A stretch of 64,000 bases of DNA from Paraburkholderia humisilvae (GTDB lineage: Bacteria > Pseudomonadota > Gammaproteobacteria > Burkholderiales > Burkholderiaceae). Within the stretch, counting starts at the first letter, position 1; each line of letters opens with the position of its first letter. Of the stretch, positions 25,763 through 35,415 are shown piece by piece. The DNA is taken from the NCBI RefSeq assembly GCF_902859855.1, contig NZ_CADIKH010000036.1, positions 1 through 64,000 on the forward strand, in the 5' to 3' direction. A program made the translations under genes and the position numbers. The notes below the pieces were generated by a model. That model had not been told where the DNA came from, searched no databases, and worked only from the letters and a program-made list of their open reading frames with translations.

Positions 25763-26659
25763 GTGGTCAATACACTTAGAAGTCTCGACCTCAATCTGCT
25801 GGTCACCCTCGATGTGCTGCTGGCCGAGCACAACGTGACGCGTGCGGCGCAGCGGCTGAACCTGTCACAGCCGTCGGTCAGCATTCATCTCGCCCGGTTG
25901 AGGGAAGCACTCGGCGACCCGCTGCTGTTGCCCGGGCCGCGCGGCATGCGGCCGACCGCGCGGGCGCAGGCGCTGCGCGAGCCGCTGCGGGAAGCGCTCG
26001 AGTCGCTGGAGCGCGCGGTGGCGCCCGAGCGCGCATTCGATCCTGCCGAAGCCGATCACACATGGCGCGTGGCCGCGGCTGACTATGCGGAAATGACGAT
26101 CGTGCTGCCCGCATTGAACGCATTACGCGAGGCGGCGCCACGCACGCGGCTCGCCGTGCTTCCGCTGATGCCGGGGCGCACCGCGCAGCAGGCGGAACAG
26201 GGCGACATCGATCTTGCTCTCCACACTTCCGGCGACTCGCCCCCGAGCCTGCGCCGGCGCCCGCTCTTCACGGAATGCTATGTGCTGGTCGGCCGCACGG
26301 GCCATCCGCGGCTGAAAAGGCGGCCGACGCTCGCGCAGTTCTGCAAGCTCGAGCACGTGATCGTGTCGCCGGGCGGCGGCGGTTTTCACGGCGTCACCGA
26401 CGAAGCGCTCGCCGCACTCGGACTCGCGCGCCGGGTGGTGCTTTCGGTGCCGCATTTTCTCGTCGTCGAATCGGTTCTGGCGAGCAGCGATCTCGTTGCG
26501 ATGCTGCCGTCACGCCTGGTTCGCGATTCCGCTGCGCTGCAGGTGGTCGCGCCGCCGCTCGACGTGCCCGGCTATGAGATGTCGATGCTATGGCATGAAC
26601 GGGTTCACCGTGATCCCGCGCATCAGTGGCTGCGCGAGCAGATCGCGGCTTCGGTGTAG
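25763..26659 (+). CDS. LysR-family transcriptional regulator (NodD-like HTH)
   Basis: 298 aa from a GTG at 25763. The HTH LRSLDLNLLVTLDVLLAEHNVTRAAQRLNLSQPSVSIHLARLREALGDPLLL is of the NodD/NahR/LinR class, which often responds to aromatic compounds. It is divergent from the quinone reductase gene; the short AT-rich gap (25672-25762) should hold its binding site. Confidence 0.88.
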   Translation: MVNTLRSLDLNLLVTLDVLLAEHNVTRAAQRLNLSQPSVSIHLARLREALGDPLLLPGPRGMRPTARAQALREPLREALESLERAVAPERAFDPAEADHTWRVAAADYAEMTIVLPALNALREAAPRTRLAVLPLMPGRTAQQAEQGDIDLALHTSGDSPPSLRRRPLFTECYVLVGRTGHPRLKRRPTLAQFCKLEHVIVSPGGGGFHGVTDEALAALGLARRVVLSVPHFLVVESVLASSDLVAMLPSRLVRDSAALQVVAPPLDVPGYEMSMLWHERVHRDPAHQWLREQIAASV

Positions 26660-26720
26660 CGGATGCGCCGCGCCGGGTTGATGCCGCGCGCGGCAATATC
26701 CGCATCACATCACGTGGGCG

Positions 26721-27473
26721 TTACGTCAGCACCTGCCCGCCGTCGACCACCAGCATCTGGCCGGTGATCCATCCCGCGTATGGGCTCGCGAGGAATAGCA
26801 CGACGTTTGCAATCTCGTCGGGCGTGCCGAGCCGGCCGAACGGAATGCTGCGCAAGATACCTTCGTACAGCTTCGGATCGGTGGTTTTGCGCTGCTCCCA
26901 CGAGCCACCCGGAAATTCGATCGAACCTGGCGCGACCGCGTTGACCCGGATGCGCTCCGGTGCGAGCGCGAGCGCGTGAGACGCCGTATAGTGCGCGACC
27001 GCCGCCTTGATCGCCGCGTATGACGCGGTCCGGATGCTCGGATGCAGTGCCGCGATCGACGTGATGTTGACAATCGCGCCGCTGCCGGATTGCCGCAGAA
27101 ACGGCAACGCCGCGTGCCCTGCGCGTACCGTGGCCATCAGGTCGACGTTGAAGCCCGCTTCCCAGCCCGCCTCGGTATCGCCGCCGCCGAATCCCGATGC
27201 ATTGTTGACGAGTGTGTCGATGCCGCCGAGCGCTTTGCCTGCTGCTGCGATGTAGGCGCTAATCTGCTCGCCGACTGCCAGATCGCACGATGTGGTATGA
27301 ACCGGATGGCCGTGCGCGCGCAATTCGGCGTCGATGGCTTGCAGGCTGTCCGGATTGCGTGCGCAAACGGACACCGCAGCGCCGGCTTGCGCGAACGCTA
27401 GCGCGATGCCGCGGCCAATGCCGCGTGAACCGCCCGCGATCACGACACGCTTGCCATTGAAATCGAAACTCAT
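26721..27473 (-). CDS. SDR-family oxidoreductase
   Basis: 250 aa. The Rossmann motif is GGSRGIGRGIALAFAQAGA, followed by NNASG, the catalytic Ser in NITSIAAL and the YAAIKAA motif supplying Tyr and Lys, and the end IAGWITGQMLVVDGG-type block. This is the classical short-chain dehydrogenase layout; the substrate is unknown. It is convergent with the LysR gene. GGAGGCAC precedes the ATG. Confidence 0.9.
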   Translation of the reverse strand: MSFDFNGKRVVIAGGSRGIGRGIALAFAQAGAAVSVCARNPDSLQAIDAELRAHGHPVHTTSCDLAVGEQISAYIAAAGKALGGIDTLVNNASGFGGGDTEAGWEAGFNVDLMATVRAGHAALPFLRQSGSGAIVNITSIAALHPSIRTASYAAIKAAVAHYTASHALALAPERIRVNAVAPGSIEFPGGSWEQRKTTDPKLYEGILRSIPFGRLGTPDEIANVVLFLASPYAGWITGQMLVVDGGQVLT

Positions 27474-27759
27474 GAATGTGCCTCCGAGGCAATGATTGAC
27501 ATCGATGTCAGTATCGCCGCAATGGGCGGACCTCGCTGGCCGCGAATGCGATGCATTCTGAATGTTGCGCAGGACGCGGGGACGACGTAAATCGCGCTTG
27601 GCGGGCGGCGGACTTCACGTCTATATTTTCGATACTTACTGGATCTGACACGCCGGCCGTCGGCGAGCGCGGACGGCACCCTAATCGCATGACGAATCAC
27701 GCGGGCTGAAGCAAAAAACTCGAAGCAGTTCAGGCAGCAACCAGAAGAGGGGATTCGCG

Positions 27760-28737
27760 ATGCGCGTTCGACTCGCCGGGTTTGCGTGCGCCGGCGCTGC
27801 ATGGGTTCTGGTCGCGCTGATGCCGGGCGCGTCGTATGCGCAGGCGGCGTCCGACGCTTTGTCGAGCAATACCGTGATCGGCGGCAACGTGAAGCGGCAT
27901 GCCGACGCCGTGCTGGCGATCATGTCCTATACGACGGTGCCCGACGTGACCACCAGTTCATTGTCGGTCAACAACGGGGCCACCGGCGACCCCGGCTTCT
28001 GGCAGACGCAGTTGGGCGGCGGTTTCGCACTCAGCAAATCGTTTCCGCTGTATGTGGAAGGCACGCTCGCCTACAGCCGCTACGATCCGACTTTCATCGC
28101 GAGCGACGGCGCCGAGCAACGCGCGCTGCCGACCCGGTGGAACACCTTCAGCACGACGGTTGGCGTCGGATGGGATTTCCGTCTCACCGACGAACTGGTG
28201 TTACGGCCGATTGTCAACGGCACGCTTGGGCGCGTGGCGAGTGACCTGAGGGTCGGGCAGAGCGTGATCAATCACGTGACCGACAGCAACCTGCAATTTC
28301 TCAACGACGGCTATCTGAACGCATACGGCTACGGCGGTTCGCTGATGCTCGACTACGAGCACTACCGGGAATCTCACGAAATCGACGTGGAAGTGCGCGC
28401 GACCGATATCTACCTGCGCAGCTTCGGTGGCTCGGCGCAAGCCGTGGAGGGCTCCGCCACGGCGCAGCAGTTGAGCATATGGACCCGCTGGCGCGCCCCG
28501 ACCGGGTGGCATGCGTTGGACCGGCCGGTTCGCTATGTGCTGGAAGCGGCCTACTCGCATTACTTCGGCGATAGTGCCGGCGTGCTGGGCTTTAACGATC
28601 TCGTTTCGCTGGGTGTCGGACTCGAGCTCGACAGCGGCCAGTATCCGATCATCATTACGCGCACACGCGCGGTCGTCCGATATGTGTTTGGGCACAATGT
28701 GCAGGGCGTGTCGCTCGGCCTCGCGGTCAGCTTCTAG
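27760..28737 (+). CDS. Exported outer-membrane beta-barrel protein
   Basis: 325 aa with a signal peptide ending PGASYAQA. The body alternates short amphipathic strands with Gly-rich turns (LGGGFALSKSFPLYVEGTLAYSRYDP, TTVGVGWDFRLTDELVLRPIVNGTLG) and ends in LGLAVSF with a terminal Phe, the outer-membrane barrel signature. It resembles the autotransporter-type barrel domain without a passenger. Function unknown. AGAGGGGAT lies before the ATG. Confidence 0.7.
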   Translation: MRVRLAGFACAGAAWVLVALMPGASYAQAASDALSSNTVIGGNVKRHADAVLAIMSYTTVPDVTTSSLSVNNGATGDPGFWQTQLGGGFALSKSFPLYVEGTLAYSRYDPTFIASDGAEQRALPTRWNTFSTTVGVGWDFRLTDELVLRPIVNGTLGRVASDLRVGQSVINHVTDSNLQFLNDGYLNAYGYGGSLMLDYEHYRESHEIDVEVRATDIYLRSFGGSAQAVEGSATAQQLSIWTRWRAPTGWHALDRPVRYVLEAAYSHYFGDSAGVLGFNDLVSLGVGLELDSGQYPIIITRTRAVVRYVFGHNVQGVSLGLAVSF

Positions 28738-28814
28738 GCCGCGCGTGGGCGGCCGTGTCGATTGCCGCGGCGGCGCGGCGCGGGGATGCTCAGCGGTCCG
28801 CGCCGCTTACTCGC

Positions 28815-29753
28815 CTATCCCTCACCCATCAATGCCCGCACATGCGCGCGCGTGCCGTTGGCCAGCCCTTCCATGCTATAGCCGCCTTCGAGGATCGACA
28901 CCACGCGCCCCTCGCAGGTCGCATCGGCGATTTTCACGAGTTCGCGTGTGACCCAATGGAAATCGTCATCATCGAGGCCGAGCCCGGCGAGCGGATCGAG
29001 CCGGTGCGCGTCGAACCCTGCCGAGATGATGATCAGCTCAGGGCTAAAGTCGCGTACCTGCGGCAGCATCGCGGCCGAGAGGCGTGAGCGGAACAGCGCC
29101 GAGTCGCAGCCCGGCGGCAACGGCACATTGACGATGTTATGCGCGACGCCCGTCTCGGACGCCGCCCCGGTGCCGGGATAAAGCGGTGATTGATGGCTCG
29201 ACGCATAGAAGAGCTCGGGCCGATGGAAAAACGCGGCCTGCGTGCCATTGCCGTGATGCACGTCGAAGTCGACCACCGCGATGCGCTCGAGCTTGTGGAT
29301 TTCGTACGCGTAAGCAGCGGCAATCGCCGCCTGATTGAAGATGCAAAAGCCCATCGCGCGCGACGGTTCCGCGTGGTGTCCGCATGGACGCGTCGCGCAG
29401 AACACATTGCGCGCGTCGCCATTGAGCACCGCATCGACGCCCGCGCATGCCGCGCCGACGCAGCGCATCACCGCTTCCCATGAACCTGGCGACATCACAG
29501 TGTCGCCGGCATCGAGCGGCACGTAACCCTGTTTCGGCGCGAGGTCCGCGACTTCATCGATAAAGTCGCGGCTGTGCACGAGTTCGACCTGTTCGAGCGT
29601 GCCGAGCGGCGCGTCGCGCCACGCGAGCCCGGCGAACTCCGGCGCGCGCAGCGTGCGCAGCACGGTCTTCAGCCGCTCCGGCGACTCGGGGTGGCCCGGG
29701 CCGGGTTGATGGTTCAGACAGGCGTCGTGCGTGTAGATAAGGGTCGGGGACAT
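28815..29753 (-). CDS. Histone deacetylase family (class II-like) hydrolase
   Basis: 312 aa from the ATG at 29753, where the family start SPTLIYTHDACLNHQPGPGHPESPERLKTVLRTL begins. CGHHAEPSRAMGFCIFN holds the tandem active-site histidines, and DFDVHHGNGTQ carries the zinc-ligand Asp and His; SAGFDAHRLDPL supplies the last ligand. In bacteria such proteins deacetylate acetylpolyamines or small amides rather than histones. It is a single gene convergent with the barrel protein. Confidence 0.9.
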   Translation of the reverse strand: MSPTLIYTHDACLNHQPGPGHPESPERLKTVLRTLRAPEFAGLAWRDAPLGTLEQVELVHSRDFIDEVADLAPKQGYVPLDAGDTVMSPGSWEAVMRCVGAACAGVDAVLNGDARNVFCATRPCGHHAEPSRAMGFCIFNQAAIAAAYAYEIHKLERIAVVDFDVHHGNGTQAAFFHRPELFYASSHQSPLYPGTGAASETGVAHNIVNVPLPPGCDSALFRSRLSAAMLPQVRDFSPELIIISAGFDAHRLDPLAGLGLDDDDFHWVTRELVKIADATCEGRVVSILEGGYSMEGLANGTRAHVRALMGEG

Positions 29754-29832
29754 GGACGGACACCGCCAGCAGTCAATCCGACAGTGTAGGGCCGCGCGCG
29801 GTATCAAGCATAATCAAACAAAGTTTGGCAGG

Positions 29833-30714
29833 TTATAGGCTTCCGTTTATGGACGCATGCGTCGCGCTCGCAGGCGTTGCGACGGCCGGGCCGGCAAACG
29901 TCGCGGCTCGCGCACCATCGACGACGGTCAAGCGCAGCGGCGCGGTCCGTGTCGTGGTGGGTGGCAGGTCCACCTCGAGCCGCGCGTGGCGCCCGTGCTC
30001 GGACAACTGTACGCGTGGCGCGGCGGGCAGGCCCGCGCCTGCGCCTTCAACGAATAGATCCGGTGACTGAAATGCGGAAGCGGCACTGTGCAACTCAATG
30101 CTCAGGCGGGGGCGCCCTGTGCGGGTTGCTTCGATGCTGCTGCGCGTCACGCGGATGCCCGCTTGCGCAGGCGTTCCGGGCACCGTGCGCAGCGCGGTGG
30201 CAAGCGCCTGCGCTTCGCTCGACGGCGCGCCGGGGCCTTCACGCAGGTCGACGCTGAGCGCCGCATGCTCCGGCACGCAGACGTTCGCGCAAGTCGCATA
30301 GTCGAGCATTAGCGCGATGCGAGTCGCCTGATGCGGCTGTGTCAGCCGGATTTTCACCGGCAGAATGAAGTCGCCCGTGTAGATGCTGTTTTGCAGCCCG
30401 TCGATCACGAGCCTCGACGGCGCGGGCCACGACACCGATGCGCTCGCGACGTTGTGCGACGCGGACCAGTCGAATCTCGGCGCGATGCCGGTATCGCCGG
30501 GCGTGCGCCAGTATCCATGCCATCCGGCCGGATAGCGAAACTCGACGCCCACGTCGAGCGTATCGCCGTGCACGCTATCCGTCGCGGTGATCACGCGCAC
30601 TTCGGCGCGCGCGTCGCCGCGCCAGTCAGAAGCCGCGGCGCGGGCCGCGAGTGGTGCCACGGCAAGCAGCACGGCCATCGCGAACCTGGGACCGATACGA
30701 GCGAGTTGAAACAT
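29833..30714 (-). CDS. Periplasmic DsbD N-terminal-like (DsbC-domain) protein
   Basis: 293 aa from the ATG at 30714 (GGAG upstream). A signal peptide ends at about residue 28 (PLAARAAA). YPAGWHGYWRTPGDTGIAPRFDW and CANVCVPEHAAL match the alpha domain of DsbD/ScsB, with the two cysteines that exchange electrons. The membrane and thioredoxin domains of a full DsbD are missing, so an electron donor must come from elsewhere. It follows the DUF1223 gene by 24 bp on the same strand. Confidence 0.8.
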   Translation of the reverse strand: MFQLARIGPRFAMAVLLAVAPLAARAAASDWRGDARAEVRVITATDSVHGDTLDVGVEFRYPAGWHGYWRTPGDTGIAPRFDWSASHNVASASVSWPAPSRLVIDGLQNSIYTGDFILPVKIRLTQPHQATRIALMLDYATCANVCVPEHAALSVDLREGPGAPSSEAQALATALRTVPGTPAQAGIRVTRSSIEATRTGRPRLSIELHSAASAFQSPDLFVEGAGAGLPAAPRVQLSEHGRHARLEVDLPPTTTRTAPLRLTVVDGARAATFAGPAVATPASATHASINGSL

Positions 30715-30738
30715 CACGGGCTCCGTTGTCGCCAACCG

Positions 30739-31437
30739 TCACTGGCTGTCCGACACGCGCGCCGCGCCGACGATCCGTCCGTTCGGCGCCTCGAGCAGCA
30801 CGGCGGCCTTTTCGCCTGCCGGCACGGGCGAGTTGAACTCGGCGGCCTTGCCGGACCATTGCCCAATGGGCTCGAACGAGCGGACGATGTTCGATTCCTT
30901 CAGCGTGCGCCCGCCGTTCTCACCGCGGCCGACTGCGGTCACGTGCTGCACGTCGTAGCCCACCAGCACGACGCGTGCGCTGCCGGCGCCGCTACCGACC
31001 GACACGGTGATCGCATTGCCGGTGCGGACACCGGTTACCATCGCGGCCGTCGCGCCGGCGTCCTTCGCTTCGCGAATCGCGACTTCGCCCGACGAGCGGT
31101 CTGAACCGACAAATCCGACCGCGCCGTCGACGACCATTTCGGGCGTATAGGACCCGTCGCCGAAGCGGCGCGCGTAGTCGGCCTGCCGCTGCGTGGCGAG
31201 GTCGAGCGAATACGGATCCTGCCAGCCGAGGTTGTTCCAGTAAGTCACGTGAAACGCCAATGGCAGCACATCGTCACGTTGTTCGCTTAACTCGGACAGG
31301 TACGCGTCCGCGGGTGGACACGACGAGCAGCCTTCGGACGTGAAGAGCTCGACCACGACCGGCCGCGACGTCGAGGTCGCCGCAGCGGCGGGCAATGCGG
31401 CAAGAAGGGCGGCGTAAGCGAGCAGACGACGGAACAT
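30739..31437 (-). CDS. DUF1223 thioredoxin-fold secreted protein
   Basis: 232 aa with a short signal peptide (LLAALPAAAATS). VVELFTSEGCSSCPPADAYLSEL contains the CxxC motif (CSSC) of this thioredoxin-like periplasmic family, and FHVTYWNNLGWQDPYSLDLATQRQADYAR is its second conserved block. The reaction is not established. It is first in a two-gene operon with the DsbD-N-like protein, pointing to periplasmic thiol chemistry. Confidence 0.88.
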   Translation of the reverse strand: MFRRLLAYAALLAALPAAAATSTSRPVVVELFTSEGCSSCPPADAYLSELSEQRDDVLPLAFHVTYWNNLGWQDPYSLDLATQRQADYARRFGDGSYTPEMVVDGAVGFVGSDRSSGEVAIREAKDAGATAAMVTGVRTGNAITVSVGSGAGSARVVLVGYDVQHVTAVGRGENGGRTLKESNIVRSFEPIGQWSGKAAEFNSPVPAGEKAAVLLEAPNGRIVGAARVSDSQ

Positions 31438-31606
31438 GATCGGTCTCCGGAAAGGGATGAATCAAGTGTTGGTCGTTGCACGCGCGCGAGAATGACAGGC
31501 CGGCGCGACACAATCGGTTCGCGCCGGTCGTGCGCGGTGGCGCAATCGTGCTGGGGCGCGGCATGGCCCGATGCCGCGCCCGCTGTGCTGCGGGCTACGA
31601 CGCTAC

Positions 31607-32764
31607 CTAGCGTACGGTAAAGACCGAAATACCACCATTCGGGAACGCACCGCTACCGGCCTGGAACGGCACATAGACCTGGCCCGACGGGCCGTCGACG
31701 GCAACCGAGTGCGCGCCGGTGCCGACCGCGATCTGCGCGACGATCGCGCGGCTCGTACCGTCGATCACCGCCATCTGCGGCGTGAAGCCCGACGCCGCCG
31801 CGATGCCGTTGGCGGTCCAGTGCCGCGCGGGCAGGAAGTAGCGGTTCGACGTCGCGTCGTAAGCAATCTGATCGACGCCGCCGAACGGCAGTTTCGCGAG
31901 GACCGTGCCGTTCGTGCGGTCAAGGATCAGCGTGATCAGCGGGTTGCCTGCGGCCGGATCGCATCCGACCATCACGTCTTCGTTCGGACCGAGCGCGAGG
32001 CCGGCCGGCGAGCAGTTGCCGAGCGGAAAGCTTTTGGTGATCGCCGGGTGCCCGGCGAGCACCGTACTCGCCGGGATCACGTCGAGTTCGCCGTCCGGAT
32101 TGGCGGTGGTCCCGTCGTTGTTGATCAGGAAGCTCTGGGTGCCCGCGTCGTACTGGCAGGCCTCGAGCCCCGACGAGCCCGGGAATGACAGTTGCGTGGC
32201 GACGGTCTGCGTGTCCGTGTTAATGAAGCTGATGAACGGCGGAGAATCGCCCGGGTTGGCCATCAGCACCAGATGATCGGTCGCATCGAAGCAGCCTTCG
32301 TCCACGCGATTGCCGGACGTGGTGAGCGTGATGGTCTGGGTCAGTGTCTGCGCAGTCGTGTCAAGAATCTTGACCGCGTTCACGTCGCCGACATACAGCG
32401 TGCTCGTGCCGGGCAGACCCACCAGGCCGTCCGGGCCCGAATTCTCGGTGCTCGCGCCGATGCCGGTGAAGTTGCCCGGAATCTGCGCGATCAACTGGTT
32501 GTTGCTGGTGTCGACCACATCGACCGCCTTGTTGTTCCGGTCGGCGAGGAAGTAGCGGCCGTGATCCGCGAAACTGATATCGAAGCTGAAAGCAGGGCTG
32601 GCCGCATTGGGCACCGCAATATTCGTCACGAGATGGGGGCCGCTCGAATTATTAGTGGGTGTCGGATTGCTGTTGTTGTTGTCCGACCCGCATGCCGCCA
32701 GCAGACATGCGCTGATTGAGCAAACGGCAACAAGCAGGATCTGCCGAGGGTTCCGTCTTTTCAT
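31607..32764 (-). CDS. YncE/NHL-type beta-propeller lipoprotein
   Basis: 385 aa from the ATG at 32764 with GGAG 8 nt upstream; the frame extends 75 bp further without a ribosome site. A lipobox LLAACGS is present, followed by an Asn/Ser linker. Repeated blades such as FLADRNNKAVDVVDTSNNQLIAQI and LYVGDVNAVKILDTTAQTLTQTI indicate a seven-bladed propeller of the YncE type. It is probably anchored in the outer membrane, with a binding rather than catalytic role. Confidence 0.8.
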   Translation of the reverse strand: MKRRNPRQILLVAVCSISACLLAACGSDNNNSNPTPTNNSSGPHLVTNIAVPNAASPAFSFDISFADHGRYFLADRNNKAVDVVDTSNNQLIAQIPGNFTGIGASTENSGPDGLVGLPGTSTLYVGDVNAVKILDTTAQTLTQTITLTTSGNRVDEGCFDATDHLVLMANPGDSPPFISFINTDTQTVATQLSFPGSSGLEACQYDAGTQSFLINNDGTTANPDGELDVIPASTVLAGHPAITKSFPLGNCSPAGLALGPNEDVMVGCDPAAGNPLITLILDRTNGTVLAKLPFGGVDQIAYDATSNRYFLPARHWTANGIAAASGFTPQMAVIDGTSRAIVAQIAVGTGAHSVAVDGPSGQVYVPFQAGSGAFPNGGISVFTVR

Positions 32765-33451
32765 CCTTGTCTCCAGAGTCTTTTGCGAACCGTTGATCAA
32801 AACGGTGGGGAATGGTGTTCGGGTATTACGGATTTGCAATTCATATATTTAACTCATCAGTAATCCTCATTGGCTGGGAAATCACAAATTGACCACATGA
32901 GTCTTCGTTTTCAACGGGCGCGCGCAGCCAGTCGCCTGGGCGACCAGGCGACTGCGCGTGTGATGGTTTGAAGACGATGTGGGACCTGGCTCGCCGGGGG
33001 AAGGCTGACCGCGTATCGTGTCGGCCGGCGAACGGTATTGCCGGTCGAACAATGCGCGGAGTTGGCTTAAGAGCGACTTAAGGTCGGCGTGGCCAGTAAG
33101 TTGCGTGAACCTGATTTGAAAGGAATGCGGGTATCGGGCAAGCGGAAGATGTGTAAATAATTTGGATGCCGAATCAACTTGCACATGAAGTGAAAGCGCT
33201 CCGTGTACACGTCAGTTTGTGAATCCGGTTCATGCCGTCTTTCTCACGTAGCCGGCGAAGGCTGGCGTCGCGCACAGCACCCGCAAGCGAAGATTTGTTT
33301 GACCTTTCGTTCGCTATGTTCTAGACGTACTCTGATAAGACCGCATGAATCGCACGGTGCGGGCCCAGCCATTCAATCGCATGACTCATTTTGCGAACGT
33401 TTGCCGATTCGACCGGAAATCAGGTGTCCGGTCTTACGCAGGAGAGGTCGA
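32765..33451. other. 687-bp intergenic region between divergent genes
   Basis: It separates the propeller lipoprotein from the SulP gene and should contain both promoters. The SulP frame is open back to 33203, but the upstream residues are not protein-like. The only clear structure is the hairpin at 32930-32953. The stretch 32780-32890 is AT-richer. Confidence 0.45.
32930..32953. repeat. Perfect 10-bp inverted repeat with a GCGA tetraloop
   Basis: AGTCGCCTGG / CCAGGCGACT around GCGA; the flanks (CGCGC on the left, GCGCG on the right) can extend the stem past a small bulge. No U-run follows on either strand. It could be an RNA hairpin with a GNRA-type loop or a protein-binding site. Confidence 0.6.
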
Positions 33452-35212
33452 ATGAGTCGGATGAACAGCGGCGCCGCCGCGTCGCGGACGGCCGCGCATC
33501 ATCGCTGGCTGCAGCGGATGCCGGGGCTCGCGACGATGCGCGCGTACCAGCGCAGCTGGTTGCGCAGCGATCTCGTCGCCGGGCTCGTGCTCACGTCAGT
33601 ACTCGTGCCGGCCGGCATGGGTTACGCGGAAGCGGCGCATTTGCCGCCGATTATCGGCCTGTACGCGACGGTCACCTGCACGCTCGCCTATGCGCTTTTC
33701 GGACCGAGCCGGTTTCTCGTGCTGGGCCCCGATTCGGCACTGGGCGCGCTGATCGCGTCGATTGTGCTGCCGATTGCCGGGCCGCAGCCCGAGCGGCTGA
33801 TCCTGATGGCCGGCATGCTGGCCGTTCTGTCGGGCGTCCTGTGCGTGCTCGTGGGGCTGTTCCGGCTCGGATTCGTCACCGATCTTTTATCGAAACCGAT
33901 TCGCGAAGGCTATCTGAACGGCGTCGCACTGACTGTCGTGATCGGGCAGGCGCCGAAGCTGCTCGGTTTTGGCGTCGACGGCAGCAGTCTGACCGAAGAA
34001 GCGGTCGGCTTGATGCGTGGCGTGCTGGACGGCAAGGTCAACGAGGTCGCGTGTGCGCTCGGTGTCGCGAGTCTGATCGTCATCTTCGGCTGCAAACGAT
34101 GGGTGCCGCGCATTCCAGGCATTCTCGTCGCGGTGGTCGGCGCCGCGCTGGCCGTCGCGGTGTTCGAACTGGACCGAACCGCGCATGTGCCGATTGTCGG
34201 CGCGCTCCCGCGCGGGTTGCCGCATCTGTCGCTGCCATGGGTATCGCTGCAACAGGTGGTCGATCTCCTGCCCGGCGCGATCGCGGTGGCGCTGATTTCG
34301 CTGGCCGATATCAGCGTGCTGTCGCGTGTGTTTGCCGGCCGCACCGGTCAGCAGGTGGATCGCGACCAGGAACTGGTGGCGCTGGGTGCGGCGAATATCG
34401 TCGCTGGCCTGTTTCAGGGGTTTCCTGTGACCAGCAGTTCATCGCGCACCGCGGTCGCCGAATCGTCGGGAGCACGTTCGCAGTTGACCGGCGTGATTGC
34501 CGCACTGTGCGTGGCCGCCTTGTTGGTGTTCGCGCCAACCTTGTTGCGCACGTTGCCCACGGCCGCGCTTGCCGCGGTGGTGATCGCGGCGGCCGTCGGG
34601 CTGTTCGAAATCCGCGAGATGGCCGTGTTGCTGCGCTTGCGGCCGAGCGAGTTTCTGCAATCGATGGCCTGCTTCGCCGGCGTCGCGCTGGTCGGCGTCA
34701 TTCAAGGCATCTTTATCGCCATCGGGCTTGCGCTGCTCGCGTTCGTCTGGCGCGCGTGGCGGCCGTACGATGCGGTGCTCGGGCGTGTCGAAGGACGCAA
34801 GGGCTATCACGATGTGTCGCGGCACCCGGAAGCCCGCCACATTCCGGGGCTGCTGCTGTTTCGCTGGGACGCGCCGCTCTTTTTCGCGAACGCGGAGATC
34901 TTTCGCGATCACGTCGGGCGCGCGATCGCATTGGCCAGCACGCCGACGCGGTGGGTGGTCGTCGCGGCCGAGCCGATCACCGACGTCGACGTGACCGCGG
35001 CCGGCATTCTGCGGGACCTCCACGCGCAACTGAAGGAAGCGCACATCGAACTGTACTTCGCGGAGATGAAAGGACCCGTGAAGGATCTGATGATCCGCTA
35101 TGGCGTGTCGGCCGGGATGATTGCCGAGCGTGCGTTCCCGACTGTCGGCGTCGCGGTCAACGCGTATCTCGAACAGCATAGCGATGTCGAGTGGCACGAC
35201 TGGGACGATTGA
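33452..35212 (+). CDS. SulP-family anion transporter with STAS domain
   Basis: 586 aa from the ATG at 33452, which has GGAGAGG 6 nt upstream. SDLVAGLVLTSVLVPAGMGYAEAAHLPPIIGLYAT is the conserved start of the SulP membrane domain, followed by about 12 helices including GFPVTSSSSRTAVAESSGARSQLTG. The last 120 residues form a STAS domain (HIPGLLLFRWDAPLFFANAEIF). The family carries sulfate, bicarbonate or dicarboxylates; the substrate cannot be assigned. It stands alone. Confidence 0.9.
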   Translation: MSRMNSGAAASRTAAHHRWLQRMPGLATMRAYQRSWLRSDLVAGLVLTSVLVPAGMGYAEAAHLPPIIGLYATVTCTLAYALFGPSRFLVLGPDSALGALIASIVLPIAGPQPERLILMAGMLAVLSGVLCVLVGLFRLGFVTDLLSKPIREGYLNGVALTVVIGQAPKLLGFGVDGSSLTEEAVGLMRGVLDGKVNEVACALGVASLIVIFGCKRWVPRIPGILVAVVGAALAVAVFELDRTAHVPIVGALPRGLPHLSLPWVSLQQVVDLLPGAIAVALISLADISVLSRVFAGRTGQQVDRDQELVALGAANIVAGLFQGFPVTSSSSRTAVAESSGARSQLTGVIAALCVAALLVFAPTLLRTLPTAALAAVVIAAAVGLFEIREMAVLLRLRPSEFLQSMACFAGVALVGVIQGIFIAIGLALLAFVWRAWRPYDAVLGRVEGRKGYHDVSRHPEARHIPGLLLFRWDAPLFFANAEIFRDHVGRAIALASTPTRWVVVAAEPITDVDVTAAGILRDLHAQLKEAHIELYFAEMKGPVKDLMIRYGVSAGMIAERAFPTVGVAVNAYLEQHSDVEWHDWDD

Positions 35213-35415
35213 ACGGCGGACTCGCGACGGCGCGGTGCACTGCGCGCCCGCGCCACGCGGCCCGGGCGTGGGCCTCGGTTTGCCTCGAGCTTCCCTCGAA
35301 TCTGCCGCGGGTTTGCCCTTATGACATTCGCGTATAAACGTATCCCTTTTGTTTCGTTGACGCGCAGCAACACGCGGCCGTAGATTCACGGTTTTCTTTC
35401 GACGGAGTGTCTTTC

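Noticed and set aside
31571-32188. Plus-strand frames opposite the propeller lipoprotein
   Set aside because: Composition is shadow-like and the minus strand has a lipobox and repeated blades.
33391-35181. A 596-aa plus-strand frame overlapping the SulP gene
   Set aside because: Ala/Arg/Gly-rich out-of-frame reading of the transporter; no membrane helices or domains.
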